NCBI GenBank assembly: GCA_903772945.1
Contig: CAICTM010000071.1
Coordinates: 1-64,000 of the forward strand
Direction: 5' to 3'
DNA length: 64,000 bases
DNA from: Seminavis robusta
Lineage: Eukaryota > Bacillariophyta > Bacillariophyceae > Naviculales > Naviculaceae
Position numbers and translations under genes: made by a program. Within the stretch, counting starts at the first letter, position 1; each line of letters begins with the position of its first letter. Below the pieces are notes generated by a model, which was not told the DNA's origin, ran no database searches, and saw only the letters and a program-made list of their open reading frames with translations. Positions 29,432-40,652 of the stretch are shown in pieces.

Positions 29432-31183
29432 ATGCTGCTGACAACGAAAGGAAGATGCCTGGTGGCAATAGCCTGGTGTTTGGTGGCACTTGGAGTGGTT
29501 GGTGCTGCCAGAATCCCTTTTACTACTCGTGTGGCATCCACCATCAGGGGTGGCGCCAGCAAGAGCAGTGCCGCTACAAAGAAGCACCTGTCAAAAGAAG
29601 AAAGGTACCGTACAGTAGTATTGCCAAGCAAAGGAAACTTTTCTCTTTAGTTTCTGAAGTGCTGTCTGAAAGCTCATTTTTTGACACTTGCTGATGTATT
29701 CATTATTTAGTGACGAGCTTCGTCAGCAAATTCTTGCTCTGATCTCCAAGAATCCAAAAGGTACGCATAGGTAGTGTTTGGTTGTCGTGTCGTCATCACA
29801 TTTGCTTGTTTGTTTCTTTGTTCAGTAACTGGATAACGTCACTAACAACGGTACTTGTTTCAAATCTCGTTTCCTCACTTTTTCTATACGGTAGGCCACG
29901 AAGATGCCGACCTTCGAACGACGGTTGCCGATCTACTCCAAGAATACGCTAGTAGTTCTCCCCAAGTGGATCCTTCCGATATAGTCTTTGTGATTGGAGC
30001 CCAAGTTTATGGTGCCGAAAAGGTGGAGTTTCCTCATCACGAAGAGAGTGTTGATCCCGTTATTGTCGATTTTGACTTTATGAAACAATTCATGAAAGAT
30101 GTATTCTTGTCCTACGGAGTGACGCCGGAACGAGCCGAGATTTGTTCCGAAGTTCTCATGGAAGCCGATCGACGAGGAATCGATTCTCATGGACTCGGCA
30201 GACTCAAACCAATCTACTGTGATCGAATGGATCAAGGGATCCTCTGGCCAGATAAACCCATTACCATTATCAAGGAAACCGAGACGACAGCATTGGTCGA
30301 TGGCAATTTGGGATTGGGTCTCTACATTGGACCCTATTGTATGCAACTGGCCATTGACAAGGCCAAAAAGTTTGGTGTTGGTTTTGTGGCGGCACAGAAT
30401 TCCACCCATTACGGTATTGCTGGCTATTACACGTCCATGGCCTGCGAACAGGGCTGCGTCGGTTTTTCGGGTACCAATGCCCGTCCTTCCATTGCTCCAA
30501 CTTTTGGGACGGAACCCATGCTTGGGACCAATCCACTGTGTTTCGGTATTCCTTCCGATGAAGCGTTTGATTTCAACATTGACTGTGCCACATCGGTGAA
30601 TCAACGAGGGAAAATTGAACGCTACGCCCGGGAAGGATTGGCCACACCCGCCGGGGCCGTCATTGATGATGCAGGGATCGAACGGACCGACACGGAAGGA
30701 ATTTTGAAAGACATGGTTCTGGGAAAATGCGCCTTGACTCCGGTGGGTGGTGCTGGTGAGCATTTGGGTGGATACAAGGGATACTCATGGGCCGTCGTAG
30801 TCGAACTCTTGTCGACTGCCTTTCAGTCGGGACCCTTTGGAGAAGCTGTCTGTGGAGTGGATCGGGCCACGGGTAAACCCTGTCCTATGCCTCTTGGTCA
30901 TTTCTTCCTGGCAATTGACATTGAAGCGTTGTGTCCTTTGGATACATTCAAGGAGAACGTGGGAAGCTTGCTTCGTGCCATTCGGGAGAGCCGGAAGAGC
31001 CCCTTGGGCCCTGGGAGAATTTGGACTGCGGGTGAAAAAGAAAACGATTGCCGGGTCGAACGTTACGCCCAGGGAGGCATGGTGGTGCCTCCGTCCCTTC
31101 AAAAGAATATGGAGCTATTACGCGACAAACAACAAGTGCTAAAAGAAAAGTACGCCGTTCTGCCTTGGGAAGAAAACAACTAA
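29432..31183 (+). CDS. Malate/L-lactate dehydrogenase, Ldh_2 family
   Basis: Three exons: 29432-29604, 29711-29760 and 29895-31183; introns 106 and 134 bp. The joined frame encodes 503 residues. The N terminus (LVAIAWCLVALGVVGAARIP) looks like a signal peptide, and exon 2 is only 50 bp. The catalytic part has RRGIDSHGLGRL, the NSTHYGIAGYY block with the conserved His, GTNPLCFGIPSD and GGYKGYSWAVVVELLS. The family reduces 2-oxoacids (oxaloacetate, pyruvate, ureidoglycolate) or oxidises the hydroxy acids with NAD(P), using a fold unrelated to classical MDH/LDH. The mature part starts after an extra N-terminal domain (residues about 50-115) that is not typical of bacterial members. Location could be the secretory path or an organelle; not certain. 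Confidence 0.93.
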
Positions 31184-31439
31184 ACTTACTTCATCTTTAA
31201 AAAAGGAACCTGTAGGCTGCATTGAGCGTTCATGTGCGGAGTACCGGCGCCAGTAGGAATCTGTGGTGGGTTAAATAGTCTTCTTCGTACGATTTAGCAA
31301 AGAGTAGATGGATTAAGTAAATTGTACTGAAACAGGTCACCAACTGCCAAGTCCCTAAAACACAGGCTTTGACCTCTGTGACAACTTTTTGGTTTTGGCA
31401 TGACTCGACTCATTCATCTCCTTGGTGAGATTCATCAGT

Positions 31440-32010
31440 GCTGGGCTAAAATATGTACTTGTGAAAATTTGGAACGCGTTGGCAGGCCCCATAGATTTCG
31501 TTGCAGGTGTTGATCAGGTTTCTGGTGATTCTCGAGAAGGTCTTAGTAATTCAAGTCCTTCCTTGTTGCAGAGCTGGCAGTGTCGTGTCCCGAAGTTCTT
31601 GACGGTGCTGATGGGGTTGTCTTGCCACGGGACGCTCACTTGTACACTATTCCGAAGGATCCTTTGTTGATGGGTTTCAGTGTTTTGCCAATGAAACTGA
31701 TATTAGGTCATTCTCCATGAAGTCTATAACATCTTTGAAGTGTTCGTTGGTTTGAAGTTTAAGGTTACGTTGGGTTGTGCCCACACATTTCGTGCCGGTG
31801 TTTATGCATTCGATGCAGTCCAGTACCACCTTGTTTCTGCAGACGTTGCTGTATAGACACTGGCCGTCCTTGCCCTTCTTACAGGGTTGGCAGTTGCATG
31901 ATTCATTGCGGAAGTTCCTCGAGAGAGACCATGTCCCTTGTAAGCTTTCTTGGTCAACTTAAAGCATTTCCCGAAGATTCGTGAATCGGTGGTATGACAT
32001 TGAAGTCCTA
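31440..32010 (-). pseudogene. Decayed reverse-transcriptase C-terminal region (GIY-YIG-like tail)
   Basis: Read on the minus strand from 32010: MSYHRFTNLREML, a TAA in place of a sense codon, VDQESLQGTWSLSRNFRNES, CNCQPCKKG, then VVLDCIECINTGTKC and TTQRNLKLQTNEHFKDVIDF. After a stop and frame changes come PWQDNPISTVKNFGTRHCQL and CNKE, then LINTCNEIYGACQRVP. The order 'YHRF-NLRE / CNC / degenerate GIY-YIG region / FGT-HC-LC' is a layout I associate with the tails of eukaryotic reverse-transcriptase genes; assignment to a specific class is inference. At least one nonsense and two frame lesions show it is dead. Confidence 0.55.
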
Positions 32011-32392
32011 ATCCACCCTAGCTAGACCATGGTCTTTCTTGATATCGTTGATTGCTTTGTGTATGGGGTTTTCCACGCTTTGGAGTGCCATTGCAAAAGA
32101 GCAATGATCTCTTTCGGTCCCTCTCTGGTTTTTGGGCTTTCCGGTTGGTTATGGTGTTTTGGTTTGTTGCCGTTTGGACATATGTTGTTTTCTTGGGTTG
32201 GGTACTGTATGTGGTATCTCTGTTCTACTTTTATCTATCCATATATTACAGGTGAATGTGAATACAAGGCAGCAGTCGCCTTCTCCTAGTTGTTTGACTT
32301 TTGATTGAAAATTTAGTTCTTCATTCAGCTATCGTTTCATATATACATATATGCATGGGTCCATGTTCCTTTGAATATTCATCCCCAGGAAA
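32011..32392. other. Intergenic, no gene seen
   Basis: T-rich on the plus strand; it may contain further unrecognisable remains of the reverse-transcriptase pseudogene. Confidence 0.4.
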
Positions 32393-33175
32393 CTATGGGA
32401 TTTGTCCAAAATCTTCGTCTCCGCTTACTCTACTCTGCAGAAGAACTCCAACGGGAGCAACTTCAGGAAGATTGCCCACAATCTCAGTGGCAGCCTCGGT
32501 AGTACTGGGGTGTCCCCATCCACTGGCACTTTCACCTCGATTCAGGTCGAGAACCATGTTATCGTCCCCGGTTGGACTGACCCCACCGGGTATGTAATCC
32601 AGATCCAAGGCATCGCGAAGCTTCCAAGCGATGATGTGGTCAGCAACAGAGCTATCTCCGCTCACTCCAATGGCTCCTACAACTTCGCCGGTGGAATCAT
32701 AAAGAGCCAATCCTCCACCAAATACATTGACTCCTCCTATACGTTTTCCTATCATGGGATCAAATTGTGTTCCAAATCGCTCCGCGGAACCTCCGTAGGC
32801 CACACTCGTGTCCACAGGATTGCTGAGCTGCAGACCAAAGAGGCTCTGGCCAGACTGGGTCGCGTAGTACAAGTTGGCTGTCGATAGGGCCAGGCCTGGT
32901 AGGCTAAAGGCATTCGCTGTGTTGGCCTTTTGCGCTGAAATGACTCGGCTTCCGGGCCACTGATCGCCACGGTCTTCACCTGACCTGGCTACCATCAAGA
33001 CAGTGCCATCTCGGTCCACAATAGATGCCCACATGTGGAAGCCAAAGCCTCCATTCTCTTCAGCCACAATGGTTTGAAGTGTTGAAGTCAGCGTCTCGTA
33101 GTCGGGCAGCTGGGCCCTCGTCGCAGAGAGGACGAGAGAAAGAGCCGTCAACGTTAGAAGAGAAGAGCACTTCAT
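32393..33175 (-). CDS. Secreted HbpS/GlcG-like (DUF336) protein
   Basis: 260 residues, single exon. A clear signal peptide (SSLLTLTALSLVLSATRAQ) is followed by one HbpS/GlcG-type domain: LQTIVAEENGGFGFHMWASI, DRDGTVLMVARSG, SAQKANTANAF, GGVNVFGGGLALYDSTGEVVG and GAIGVSGDSSVADHIIAW. This small alpha/beta fold is known from extracellular haem-binding HbpS of Streptomyces and from GlcG/PduO-type proteins. It probably acts in the secretory path or cell exterior; haem or cofactor binding is inference. The C-terminal 60 residues after IAWKLRDAL continue beyond the core fold. Confidence 0.85.
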   Translation of the reverse strand: MKCSSLLTLTALSLVLSATRAQLPDYETLTSTLQTIVAEENGGFGFHMWASIVDRDGTVLMVARSGEDRGDQWPGSRVISAQKANTANAFSLPGLALSTANLYYATQSGQSLFGLQLSNPVDTSVAYGGSAERFGTQFDPMIGKRIGGVNVFGGGLALYDSTGEVVGAIGVSGDSSVADHIIAWKLRDALDLDYIPGGVSPTGDDNMVLDLNRGESASGWGHPSTTEAATEIVGNLPEVAPVGVLLQSRVSGDEDFGQIP

Positions 33176-34330
33176 CTTTCGGGAAAAGTGAGCTTCGGTA
33201 CCCCCGGTTTTGTGGCAGCAACAAGATCTCTCTCTCTTATCTTCAGAGATGGATTCCCTTCAAGATGTCTCCTATCATACACTGGGCTAGTGTATGCCTG
33301 AACTGGCAACAAAGGTCTCTGCTGTGGTAAAAGTAGAGTACTGGTATGCTGTAGTAGTAGGTTTGCATGCATCGGCACTGCGTGTTAAAACACCAAGTCT
33401 CAGTCAGAGTCTCGAGCGCTGTGTTTTCAGCGACGATTCAATCGAATCAGCAGGCTGCGAGCGATTTTTGCCAAATCAAATCACATGAATTCAAAATTCA
33501 AGAACGTGAAATGTCACGAAGGCCGCATTCGCGTTTAACAACGACCTTCTACCGGTTCTTCTGGTACAAGTAGATAGAGTCCAACCATTACGCTACGGTA
33601 CTACTAGTAGTTAGCTACTGGTTACTGGTACTATTAATAGTAGGGCGTTCCGGCAGCAGCAAAGACTCTCGTGGACATCGAACAAACTGGTGGGATTAAA
33701 AGATACATAGAGATCCCTGCCCTAGTTTGACCGACAGTTAAGTCAGCCATCATCGTACTAATACAAAATCAGCTAAAATCAAACTGCAATTAGGGAGGTA
33801 CAATCCTCACTGTTAAACACTAGAACCAGTACTTAACCGCTTCTGACATTGAGTCCCTCCAACGGAAAACTCACAAGATTAAAATTTCAGTTGTACTCAA
33901 AGGCCTCATTCGCGTAAAGAGTTACGAGTGGAGAAGATGCACGGGAAGCGACCAAGCGCTTTGAACTGGTATCGCAGTGGATTTGGGCCAGCTACTTTGG
34001 GCCGCACTTGCGCTGAATCGAGTCCCGAGCCTTCTCAGATCGGGAATTAATAAGCCAGTGAACATGTTTACTCCCGCGGGTGTGTCTGTCTGATCTTACT
34101 TTTTAGAAGCTGTGTAACGGGTAGCTGTACCGCTATCACAAGGGTACCGTAGCACAGTCAGGACATGTAAATGTTGTTCAAGATTTGGTCCAGGGGTCAA
34201 GAGGAATTTCATTCAAATTCAACAAGCCAAGCAATATGATGAGGGTGTCAAACTCTTGTCAAGATGATTCCAATTGCATGTATGCACTATTTAGAATCAC
34301 TTCTTTTCTACAATAGACTACATTTTCGGT
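33176..34330. other. Intergenic, no gene seen
   Basis: Contains CTACTAGTAG-type low-complexity words (33600-33645). No protein-like frame and no recognisable RNA gene. Confidence 0.5.
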
Positions 34331-36307
34331 CTAGTGCTCTCTCACCGCTACTTGACCGAGTTTGTTTCCGTTTTTTCGATCCAAAACCCAAAGCATCATT
34401 CCAGCGGCACTCCCCAGTCCGGCACAAACGACAAACAACAATTCGACATTGGGAATGTACCGAAAGTGTGATGCCCGATAAATGGCAGCGACGGCAATGG
34501 GGAACAAGGCAATGCCCAAGTTTTGCGCCGATAGAATAATGCCATAGGCCGTACCGGTCATTTTCTGCTCCACTACGAGTCCGACACTGGGCCAGATCAC
34601 GGCCGAAAAGAGGGCATATGCCACTCCTTGTCCCACCAGTGGGATCCAGACGGGCAACGCCGGCACAAACGCCAATGCTAAATGCACCATCATGAGCACA
34701 AAAGATGTCCCACATGCCAACATGGCACGACGACCGACGCGATCGACCAAACTTCCAATGGGTGGAGAGATGATTGCGGACACAAAGTACGGAATCGACA
34801 TGGTCCGTCCGGCTTGTTCCGTGGCTTGATGGAGCGCCAGACAGTAGTCTTGCGTGCATTCTTGCGCCCAAAAGGAATCGTCACAGGCAACCTTGTCCTT
34901 TTGCCGGAGAAATTCGTGGTCGTAGTCTTCCGTGGAAATGTTGAGTGGGAACGTGGGAAGAATGGGGGCATAGCCATGGCCCGGGCAGGAATCTCCATTG
35001 TGATTGAAAGAAGGATTGGGATCCTTGACTAAGCTTCCAGATGTGCATTGTTTTGGTAGAGTCAATTGACAATCCGATGGCGGTGTTTGAAAATAGTTTC
35101 TCTCCAATAGAATACCCGATGCGACATTGTTGAATGGGTTAATGCAGCCGTACACCACCATACAACAGATGCATAGCAACCAAAAGCTAGAACCCAAGCG
35201 GGACACATCGAGGAGGCTGATTTGTTGTTGCTCTTCTTGGTTGCCGGCATCTTGGCGTGTTGGTCTAGTATCGTTGTTGTTGTGTCCGTGCGATAATGAT
35301 GACTCAATGGAATGTTCCATTTCTAGGAATTCTCCACTATTTGGGAGCAACGGTTCTGTCATTTGATTGTTGTTGTTGTGATTGGAGGGTGTCCTTCTAC
35401 TGTGCAGTATGGCATGCAAGTACTTGACGACAAAGGCAATCAGGACTCCCACAGCGTTCCAAATGACACCCACCCAAAGAGCCCACGGAGTCGTCCAGGC
35501 ATGTGCCACTTTGGGACTCACGACATTATTCAATACAGATCCCAGTCGACTGACGGCCAATTGTGTGCCAAAGGCAAATGCTCGTTCCGAGGGATCAAAC
35601 CATTCCGAAAAGAGTGTGCTAAAGGCGACACAGATGGATTCTCCACCCAACCCAAAGACGGCTCGTCCTGCCAACATGAGCGTCCAACTATGCCGAGATA
35701 ACCCCAGTGCAAAGAGTGCCTGACCCAAGGCTAAAAAGATGGAGTAGACTACCATGCAGCGACTGGGGCCCCATCGATCGACCATGACGCCTCCCACGAG
35801 GGGCAATACAATGTTGGGCATGGCATAGACGGTATACAGTAGATTGAAGCGTAATTCAAAGTTGGCGTCGTGATCTGCTGGTTCCATGTAATCTTTGAGT
35901 TCTTGGTGTAGAGCGGCTGGAATGTCAATACTAACATACATCATATCATATAAGCGGTAGAAGAACAAGAGAAACAAGAGGTATCAGGGGGTCTGTTGTG
36001 TCGTGTGTCAGTATACCCCCGCCGCCAGCCAGAAGTGTACTTACGCGTAGTATTCAGCCGTCATGACGAGACAAACAGACGCAAGTCCGAACCATCTTGC
36101 ATGCCTGGTAAAGCAGCTCTCAGCATCACTGCCGTGGGAATCATCTTCGTCGTCGGTGATTGCTGTCAAGGATGACACCGTCCGTTCCAGTGGGTGGTTG
36201 CCAAGGGGGGTCGCCTCTTCTTCATCGCTACTATCTCCTTCGGCTATTAGTGGCGTGGTTAATGACTCTCCTGTGTCAACAAGAGTGTTGTCGGTGTTCG
36301 TCGCCAT
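34331..36307 (-). CDS. MFSD1-like major facilitator transporter
   Basis: Two exons: 36307-36045 and 35930-34331; intron 36044-35931 (GTAAGT...TTAG, phase 2). Product 620 residues. The acidic N terminus contains a dileucine-like ESLTTPLI signal of lysosomal/vacuolar carriers. TM1 (LASVCLVMTAEYYA) continues across the splice into IDIPAALHQELKDYM, the Tyr-x-(Asp)-x-Pro-x-x-Leu stretch characteristic of MFSD1. GGVMVDRWGPSR (loop 2-3), GLGGESICVAFSTLFSEWF and GSLVDRVGRRAM follow. A long Cys-containing luminal loop sits between TM7 and TM8, as in MFSD1. Human MFSD1 exports dipeptides from lysosomes; the same role in vacuoles is inference. Confidence 0.88.
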
Positions 36308-36760
36308 GGTCTCTCTTGATTATCTCCTTTGAGTCTTCTGTGGATGTTGGTGGCTGTGTGTTGGTGTTGTGGTGTGGGAAATTCTGGACGTTGCAAATTC
36401 TGAACGTTAGGGGATTACGTCAGAAGCGGGACCTCCTGGGCCCTCCACCGAAAGTGATTGGTTCGAATATTTCGATCCACCTACTAGCTACTGGTAGTAG
36501 CTATGCATAAATTTATTCGACTGTTGAAGTCACTCCTGCGGCGAGGGCGTGGATTGGGCTTTTTACGGATTTCAATCGTCGAGCAAGGTCGTCTGCAACG
36601 CTTCCCACGAAAACCCAACACGAGGTGTCGGTTCATATCATATCATCACTTCTCTTGCTTTGGGCGGGACGCCTCATAAAGTCAATTCCCAAGAGACTAA
36701 TTAGTTAGAAGAAGTCAGAAAAGAACTCTTGCTAGCTTGAATAAACGAAAAGGAAAGGCC
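36308..36760. other. Divergent promoter region
   Basis: Separates the MFSD1-like gene from the Cys-rich gene. It contains TTACGTCAGAAG at 36416, a partial CRE-like site. No gene. Confidence 0.5.
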
Positions 36761-37255
36761 ATGAACACCGCCACTCGTAACCGCATCACTACGATGATCG
36801 CGAATGCCCAGACCGCGTCCGAATGCCAAGAGATTCAAGCACAGCTGGAAGCGTTGGCGTCTGGAGCCAAACGGAAGCGTGCCGAGATGAAGGCAGCAGA
36901 ACGTCAAGATGGCTTGAACTACAAAGGACGCGGTGCTCAGAAGTGCTCGTTTTGCACCAACACCGTGAATCCCGACGACGAGGATTTTGCCGTTACTTGT
37001 GGCGCCTGTAACAAACTCGCATGCGGCGATTGCTACTTGAGTTGCAAGGAATGTCAGGAATTAGTATGTTTCGACTGTTCTCATTACTGCGAGAGCTGCG
37101 AGGAAAACGTCTGCTCGAAGTGTGAAACCAACGAGTGCATGAGATGCAATAAGGAAACTTGCTCGGACTGTGTTTTTCTGGTCGGGCCTCCACAATGGAA
37201 ATGCTGCGAGGGGTGCCGTGATGGATGGGTGGACGACGGATGGCGATCTTATTAG
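36761..37255 (+). CDS. Small Cys-rich zinc-binding protein
   Basis: 164 residues from the ATG at 36761 (context AAGGCCATGA); the frame is open eight codons upstream without ATG. An N-terminal helix (NRITTMIANAQTASECQEIQ) and a Lys/Arg-rich nuclear-signal-like GAKRKRAEMK precede about 95 residues with more than 20 Cys in C-x-x-C pairs: CSFC, CGAC, CGDC, CKEC, CFDC, CESC, CSKC, CMRC, CSDC and CEGC. The spacing suggests several interleaved zinc clusters, RING/B-box-like but matching none exactly. Possibly a nuclear zinc protein; function unknown. Confidence 0.75.
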   Translation: MNTATRNRITTMIANAQTASECQEIQAQLEALASGAKRKRAEMKAAERQDGLNYKGRGAQKCSFCTNTVNPDDEDFAVTCGACNKLACGDCYLSCKECQELVCFDCSHYCESCEENVCSKCETNECMRCNKETCSDCVFLVGPPQWKCCEGCRDGWVDDGWRSY

Positions 37256-37788
37256 GTCTAACCAGGTTTCTAGGAGTCGCGACGATGTGATTTCACTGTC
37301 CATTAGCTAGCTAGTCGCCGATGGACGAAAGGTGATTTCTCAAGTAAGTTGTTGGAGGTACGGTATGTTTGGATACAGGCATTGCGAGCGAAATATAATT
37401 ATGCATAATAAGTAATAAACTTGGAGACCGAATACATGTACCGGTACTCGAGTACTCTCGAATAACGCAATAACGCTACGCACAGGCACAGCTTTCGGAC
37501 ACATAGATAGGAAACAGAATGTAAGTTATCTGTGCTTTCGACGTTGATTATGAGACCTCTACCAGTACCGGTACCCAGCTAGGGATCCGTGAGGAAAGCC
37601 AACTAGAAGACCTCTCGGCATTGACTTGCTGTGAAGTCTTGGCGCTGGTGACAAGCAAAAAAGACTATCTCCTGGGGCGGTATCCTAGCTAGCCTCCTTC
37701 GCTTCTACAAACTTCTTCTAAAAGTGTTCACAGGCAACCAACATTTCCAAGCTAGTCGTTTGAAAGAAATCTCACTGCATCACTGATG
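37256..37788. other. Convergent spacer, no gene seen
   Basis: Contains ACCGGTACTCGAGTACTC and similar palindromic words (37440-37580); no coding signal. Confidence 0.5.
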
Positions 37789-38364
37789 TTATTCTGTTTT
37801 GGTTGACGTTTCTCCATCGTCATCAGAAGATTCTTCTGCTACCATTGTGTCGACACCATTGTACACAAAAACAATGACCGCGAGCGTCGCAATGAACCCG
37901 GCTGGCATGTAGACTCCACTGGCAAAGTATTTTTTCCCCATTACGACGGTCAGCAGGAAGGAGGCAATGCCTGCCATTTTGTAGCCAATGGCATTCCGAT
38001 TCCGAATGAGCGCTGCCGATGCGAGTAGGACCAGACCAAAGGTGGATCCTGCTGCGAGACTGGCCTTGCTACCCTTCCGGATCAAGCCGGCAATTCCCCC
38101 CGCCCACACCATGGCTCCCACACCAGCATTAAGTAATGCGGTTTGCTTTCGTGTCTTTTCATCTTCTTGTTCTTGTTGCTGGGACTGTAATAATAATGGT
38201 GGGCGAGGAAAATATTGATCCAGATGCTTGCGAAAGAGGACCGAATTGGTCGGATGGATGTCCTGTATTCTTCGTTGCGAGACAAAGCCAAACGATGGTT
38301 GGAACAGAAACAACAACGAGAGGATGGTGTAGAGGGCGGTGATAGTTCGTCTGGAGGAGATCAT
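37789..38364 (-). CDS. Plastid TMEM14/FAX-type membrane protein
   Basis: 191 residues from the ATG at 38364 (MISSRRTITALYTIL). An in-frame ATG at 38511 would put 49 residues before the signal peptide and is unlikely. The signal peptide ends PSFGFVSQ, the Phe junction of complex-plastid presequences. The mature protein has the four short hydrophobic segments of the TMEM14 family: LLNAGVGAMVWAGGIAGLI, GSTFGLVLLASAALI, KMAGIASFLLTVVMGKKY and MPAGFIATLAVIVFVYNG, with the typical Gly spacing. Plastid members (FAX1 of plants) take part in fatty-acid export across the envelope; the same role here is inference. The C terminus is acidic. Confidence 0.85.
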   Translation of the reverse strand: MISSRRTITALYTILSLLFLFQPSFGFVSQRRIQDIHPTNSVLFRKHLDQYFPRPPLLLQSQQQEQEDEKTRKQTALLNAGVGAMVWAGGIAGLIRKGSKASLAAGSTFGLVLLASAALIRNRNAIGYKMAGIASFLLTVVMGKKYFASGVYMPAGFIATLAVIVFVYNGVDTMVAEESSDDDGETSTKTE

Positions 38365-39542
38365 TTTGGATGAAGGTGGTGATAGATGTTGTACTTGTTC
38401 CGACGAGTTGAGTTTTGGGCAATCTTTGGGAGGAAATGCAGGCTGGATCTTTTGGATCTTTCGAGGGTTCGGGGTAAATGTTTTCTCACCGTTGGAGGCA
38501 GCGGCAGCCACACAATTTCTCTTCCTTCCTTTCTTCTACGGTAGTCTAGTACTAGCTAGTACGCCTTGCTGCTTGATGCGGACATCTCAACAAACAATAA
38601 AAGCATCTGCACTTTTTCTACTCCATCGTTCTCGGAAAAGCAATGATGTAGGAAAGCGAGCAATGATGTAGTTGTATGTAAGTGACTTTGGTGTGGATCT
38701 GTCCCTCTACCGGTATCAGTTTCTTGTTGCATTAGGATTATATTGGCAAATTAACGAGAATAGGCCGAATCTGACAGGGTTTTGACTGGCCCTTCCTTGT
38801 GATTATCAACCCTCTTATGAATGCAGACAGAAGGATGCTCTTTGTGTACCGGTATTGGATGCTGCTGTGGCGACGTATCTAATCTTTTATTGTTCATTCG
38901 TTCTACTTGAAGTGTAGGTGGGCAAAACCGCGTTTCTTCTTCCCGGGCTTGCCACAAGTCAAATCAACCGACGATTTTCTCTACAAGAAACCGTCCTGAT
39001 ACAGCCAGCTAGGTGCTTTGAGCCTAGTGGTTGACTCGATCTATTGATGCCCATGGCCGCGGCTGACGAGTACGATGTCCTCTCCGACCCGAGACAGCTT
39101 CGTTTCAACGGAAACATCTTGGGCAGAAGCGACAGGGAGAGAACGCGTAAAGGCGCCAGTTGAAGGTTTCTTTGTCTCTTGTGCTGCGGCAAGCAAGAAT
39201 TTTGGCCTAATTGGAACGGTTATGATACCAAGTTCATTGCCTCTCTGGGTTTACCCCACAAAGAATCACCGCACCCGACCTCAGAACAATTTAGTACCCA
39301 AGGTATTAATCGTGCCCTAGTGAAGTTTAGCTTCTTGTTGTCTTGCTGCCCTGAGGCATGACCTACCAGCCAGCACCGCAGTCTCGACTGACATCGACCA
39401 ATAACGAAATGAGCAAATATGTACCACAGCCGGAATCACTTGTATAGCTAGCTACAGGTCCTTTCCTAATAGAATAATAATGGGCCAACTTGTCAGAAGA
39501 AAACTCTTTACAAATCTCGGAAGAAAAATGACTGGAGTAACC
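38365..39542. other. Intergenic, no supported gene
   Basis: Upstream region of the TMEM14-like gene and spacer. Short frames near 39075-39360 show no family features. Confidence 0.45.
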
Positions 39543-40652
39543 TCATGCATTGCTCTGGGTTTTGAAGTCTTGAACCCAAGCCTTGACCTGTGAAGTTCCG
39601 ATGCTGAGTACATAATCTCCGTCCCATGGACACCCATTCTCAATAGCATATTCTAGGATTTCCAAATGACCCTTGTGTGCAGCATTGCTGCATGTGCTTT
39701 GATCCCAAGGACAGCCATTTTCATGGGCGTATTTGAGGCATGCTAAATGGCCATTTTCAGCAGCAAAGCAGCATGTTTCTTCATCCCATGGGCAGCTGTT
39801 CTCATGGGCATATTTGAGGCACTCCAAATGGCCATTGCGAGAAGCACAGCAGCAAGTGTCCGCATGCCATTGACTGCCATTTTCATGGGCATATTTCAGA
39901 ACATCAAAATGCCCATTTTCTGCAGCAACTTTGCATGTAGCTTTGTGCCAGGCACAGCCATTTTCATGGGCATATTTGAGGCATTCAAAATGGCCATTCT
40001 TGGCAGCACGAAGGCATGTGAGTTTATCCCATGGACAACCATTTTGGTGGGCATATTTCAGGACTTCCAAATTTCCAAATGCAGCAGCACCTTTGCATGT
40101 ACCTTTGTGCCAGGCACAGCCATTCTCATGGGCATACTTGAGGACATCCAAATGGCCATTTTTGGCAGCAGCAGCGCATGTGCATTTATCCCATGGACAA
40201 CCATTTTCGTGGGCATATTTCAGGACTTTCAAATTTCCACTTGCAGCAGCAAATTTGCATGTATCTGGATTCCATGGACAGCCATACCTATGCAAAGATT
40301 TTAGAGTTTCCAGCTGCCCGCCTTGAGCAGCACCATGAGACGTCCATACATCCCATTGGTGTCCCTTTTCGCGAGCCCATAGAAGAAGATGAAAACTCCC
40401 AAGCTTGGCAATTGTTGAGCAGACAACTTGTGAACATGGGCCTTTGTCTTCAGAGTTGTCACTGTTCCAGTATTCTGCACAGGCCATATTGGCAAATGCC
40501 ACGCCGCAGAGCGTATCTGTGGTGGTTGCTTGAGACTTGGCTCCATACTTAGAGTACTTTACATTGGGTGGATTCTTGACACTGTCACAAAACTCCTTGT
40601 ACAGCTGATTCATTTGTTTGTTGACAGCTCCCACAAAGGCATAGTGCCCCAT
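39543..40652 (-). CDS. 27-residue ankyrin-like repeat protein, 5' end damaged or unresolved
   Basis: From the first in-frame ATG (40652) 369 residues, with about ten repeat units of the YAHENGCPW type; several carry variants such as CAWHKGTC. Homology to the family leader continues upstream of that ATG (DAFLDKKDIWVGKLFPFLG, 40709-40653), matching DAFLGG-DVWVKNILPFLG of the gene at 89. But no ATG occurs before an in-frame TGA at 40751-40749. Either a short upstream exon supplies the start (no convincing splice was found), translation starts at 40652 without the F-box-like block, or the gene is a recent pseudogene. The repeat array itself is intact to the stop codon. Confidence 0.75.
   Translation of the reverse strand: MGHYAFVGAVNKQMNQLYKEFCDSVKNPPNVKYSKYGAKSQATTTDTLCGVAFANMACAEYWNSDNSEDKGPCSQVVCSTIAKLGSFHLLLWAREKGHQWDVWTSHGAAQGGQLETLKSLHRYGCPWNPDTCKFAAASGNLKVLKYAHENGCPWDKCTCAAAAKNGHLDVLKYAHENGCAWHKGTCKGAAAFGNLEVLKYAHQNGCPWDKLTCLRAAKNGHFECLKYAHENGCAWHKATCKVAAENGHFDVLKYAHENGSQWHADTCCCASRNGHLECLKYAHENSCPWDEETCCFAAENGHLACLKYAHENGCPWDQSTCSNAAHKGHLEILEYAIENGCPWDGDYVLSIGTSQVKAWVQDFKTQSNA

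Noticed and set aside
39075-39361. Short plus-strand frames
   Set aside because: Two competing frames, neither with an adequate start or recognisable motif.
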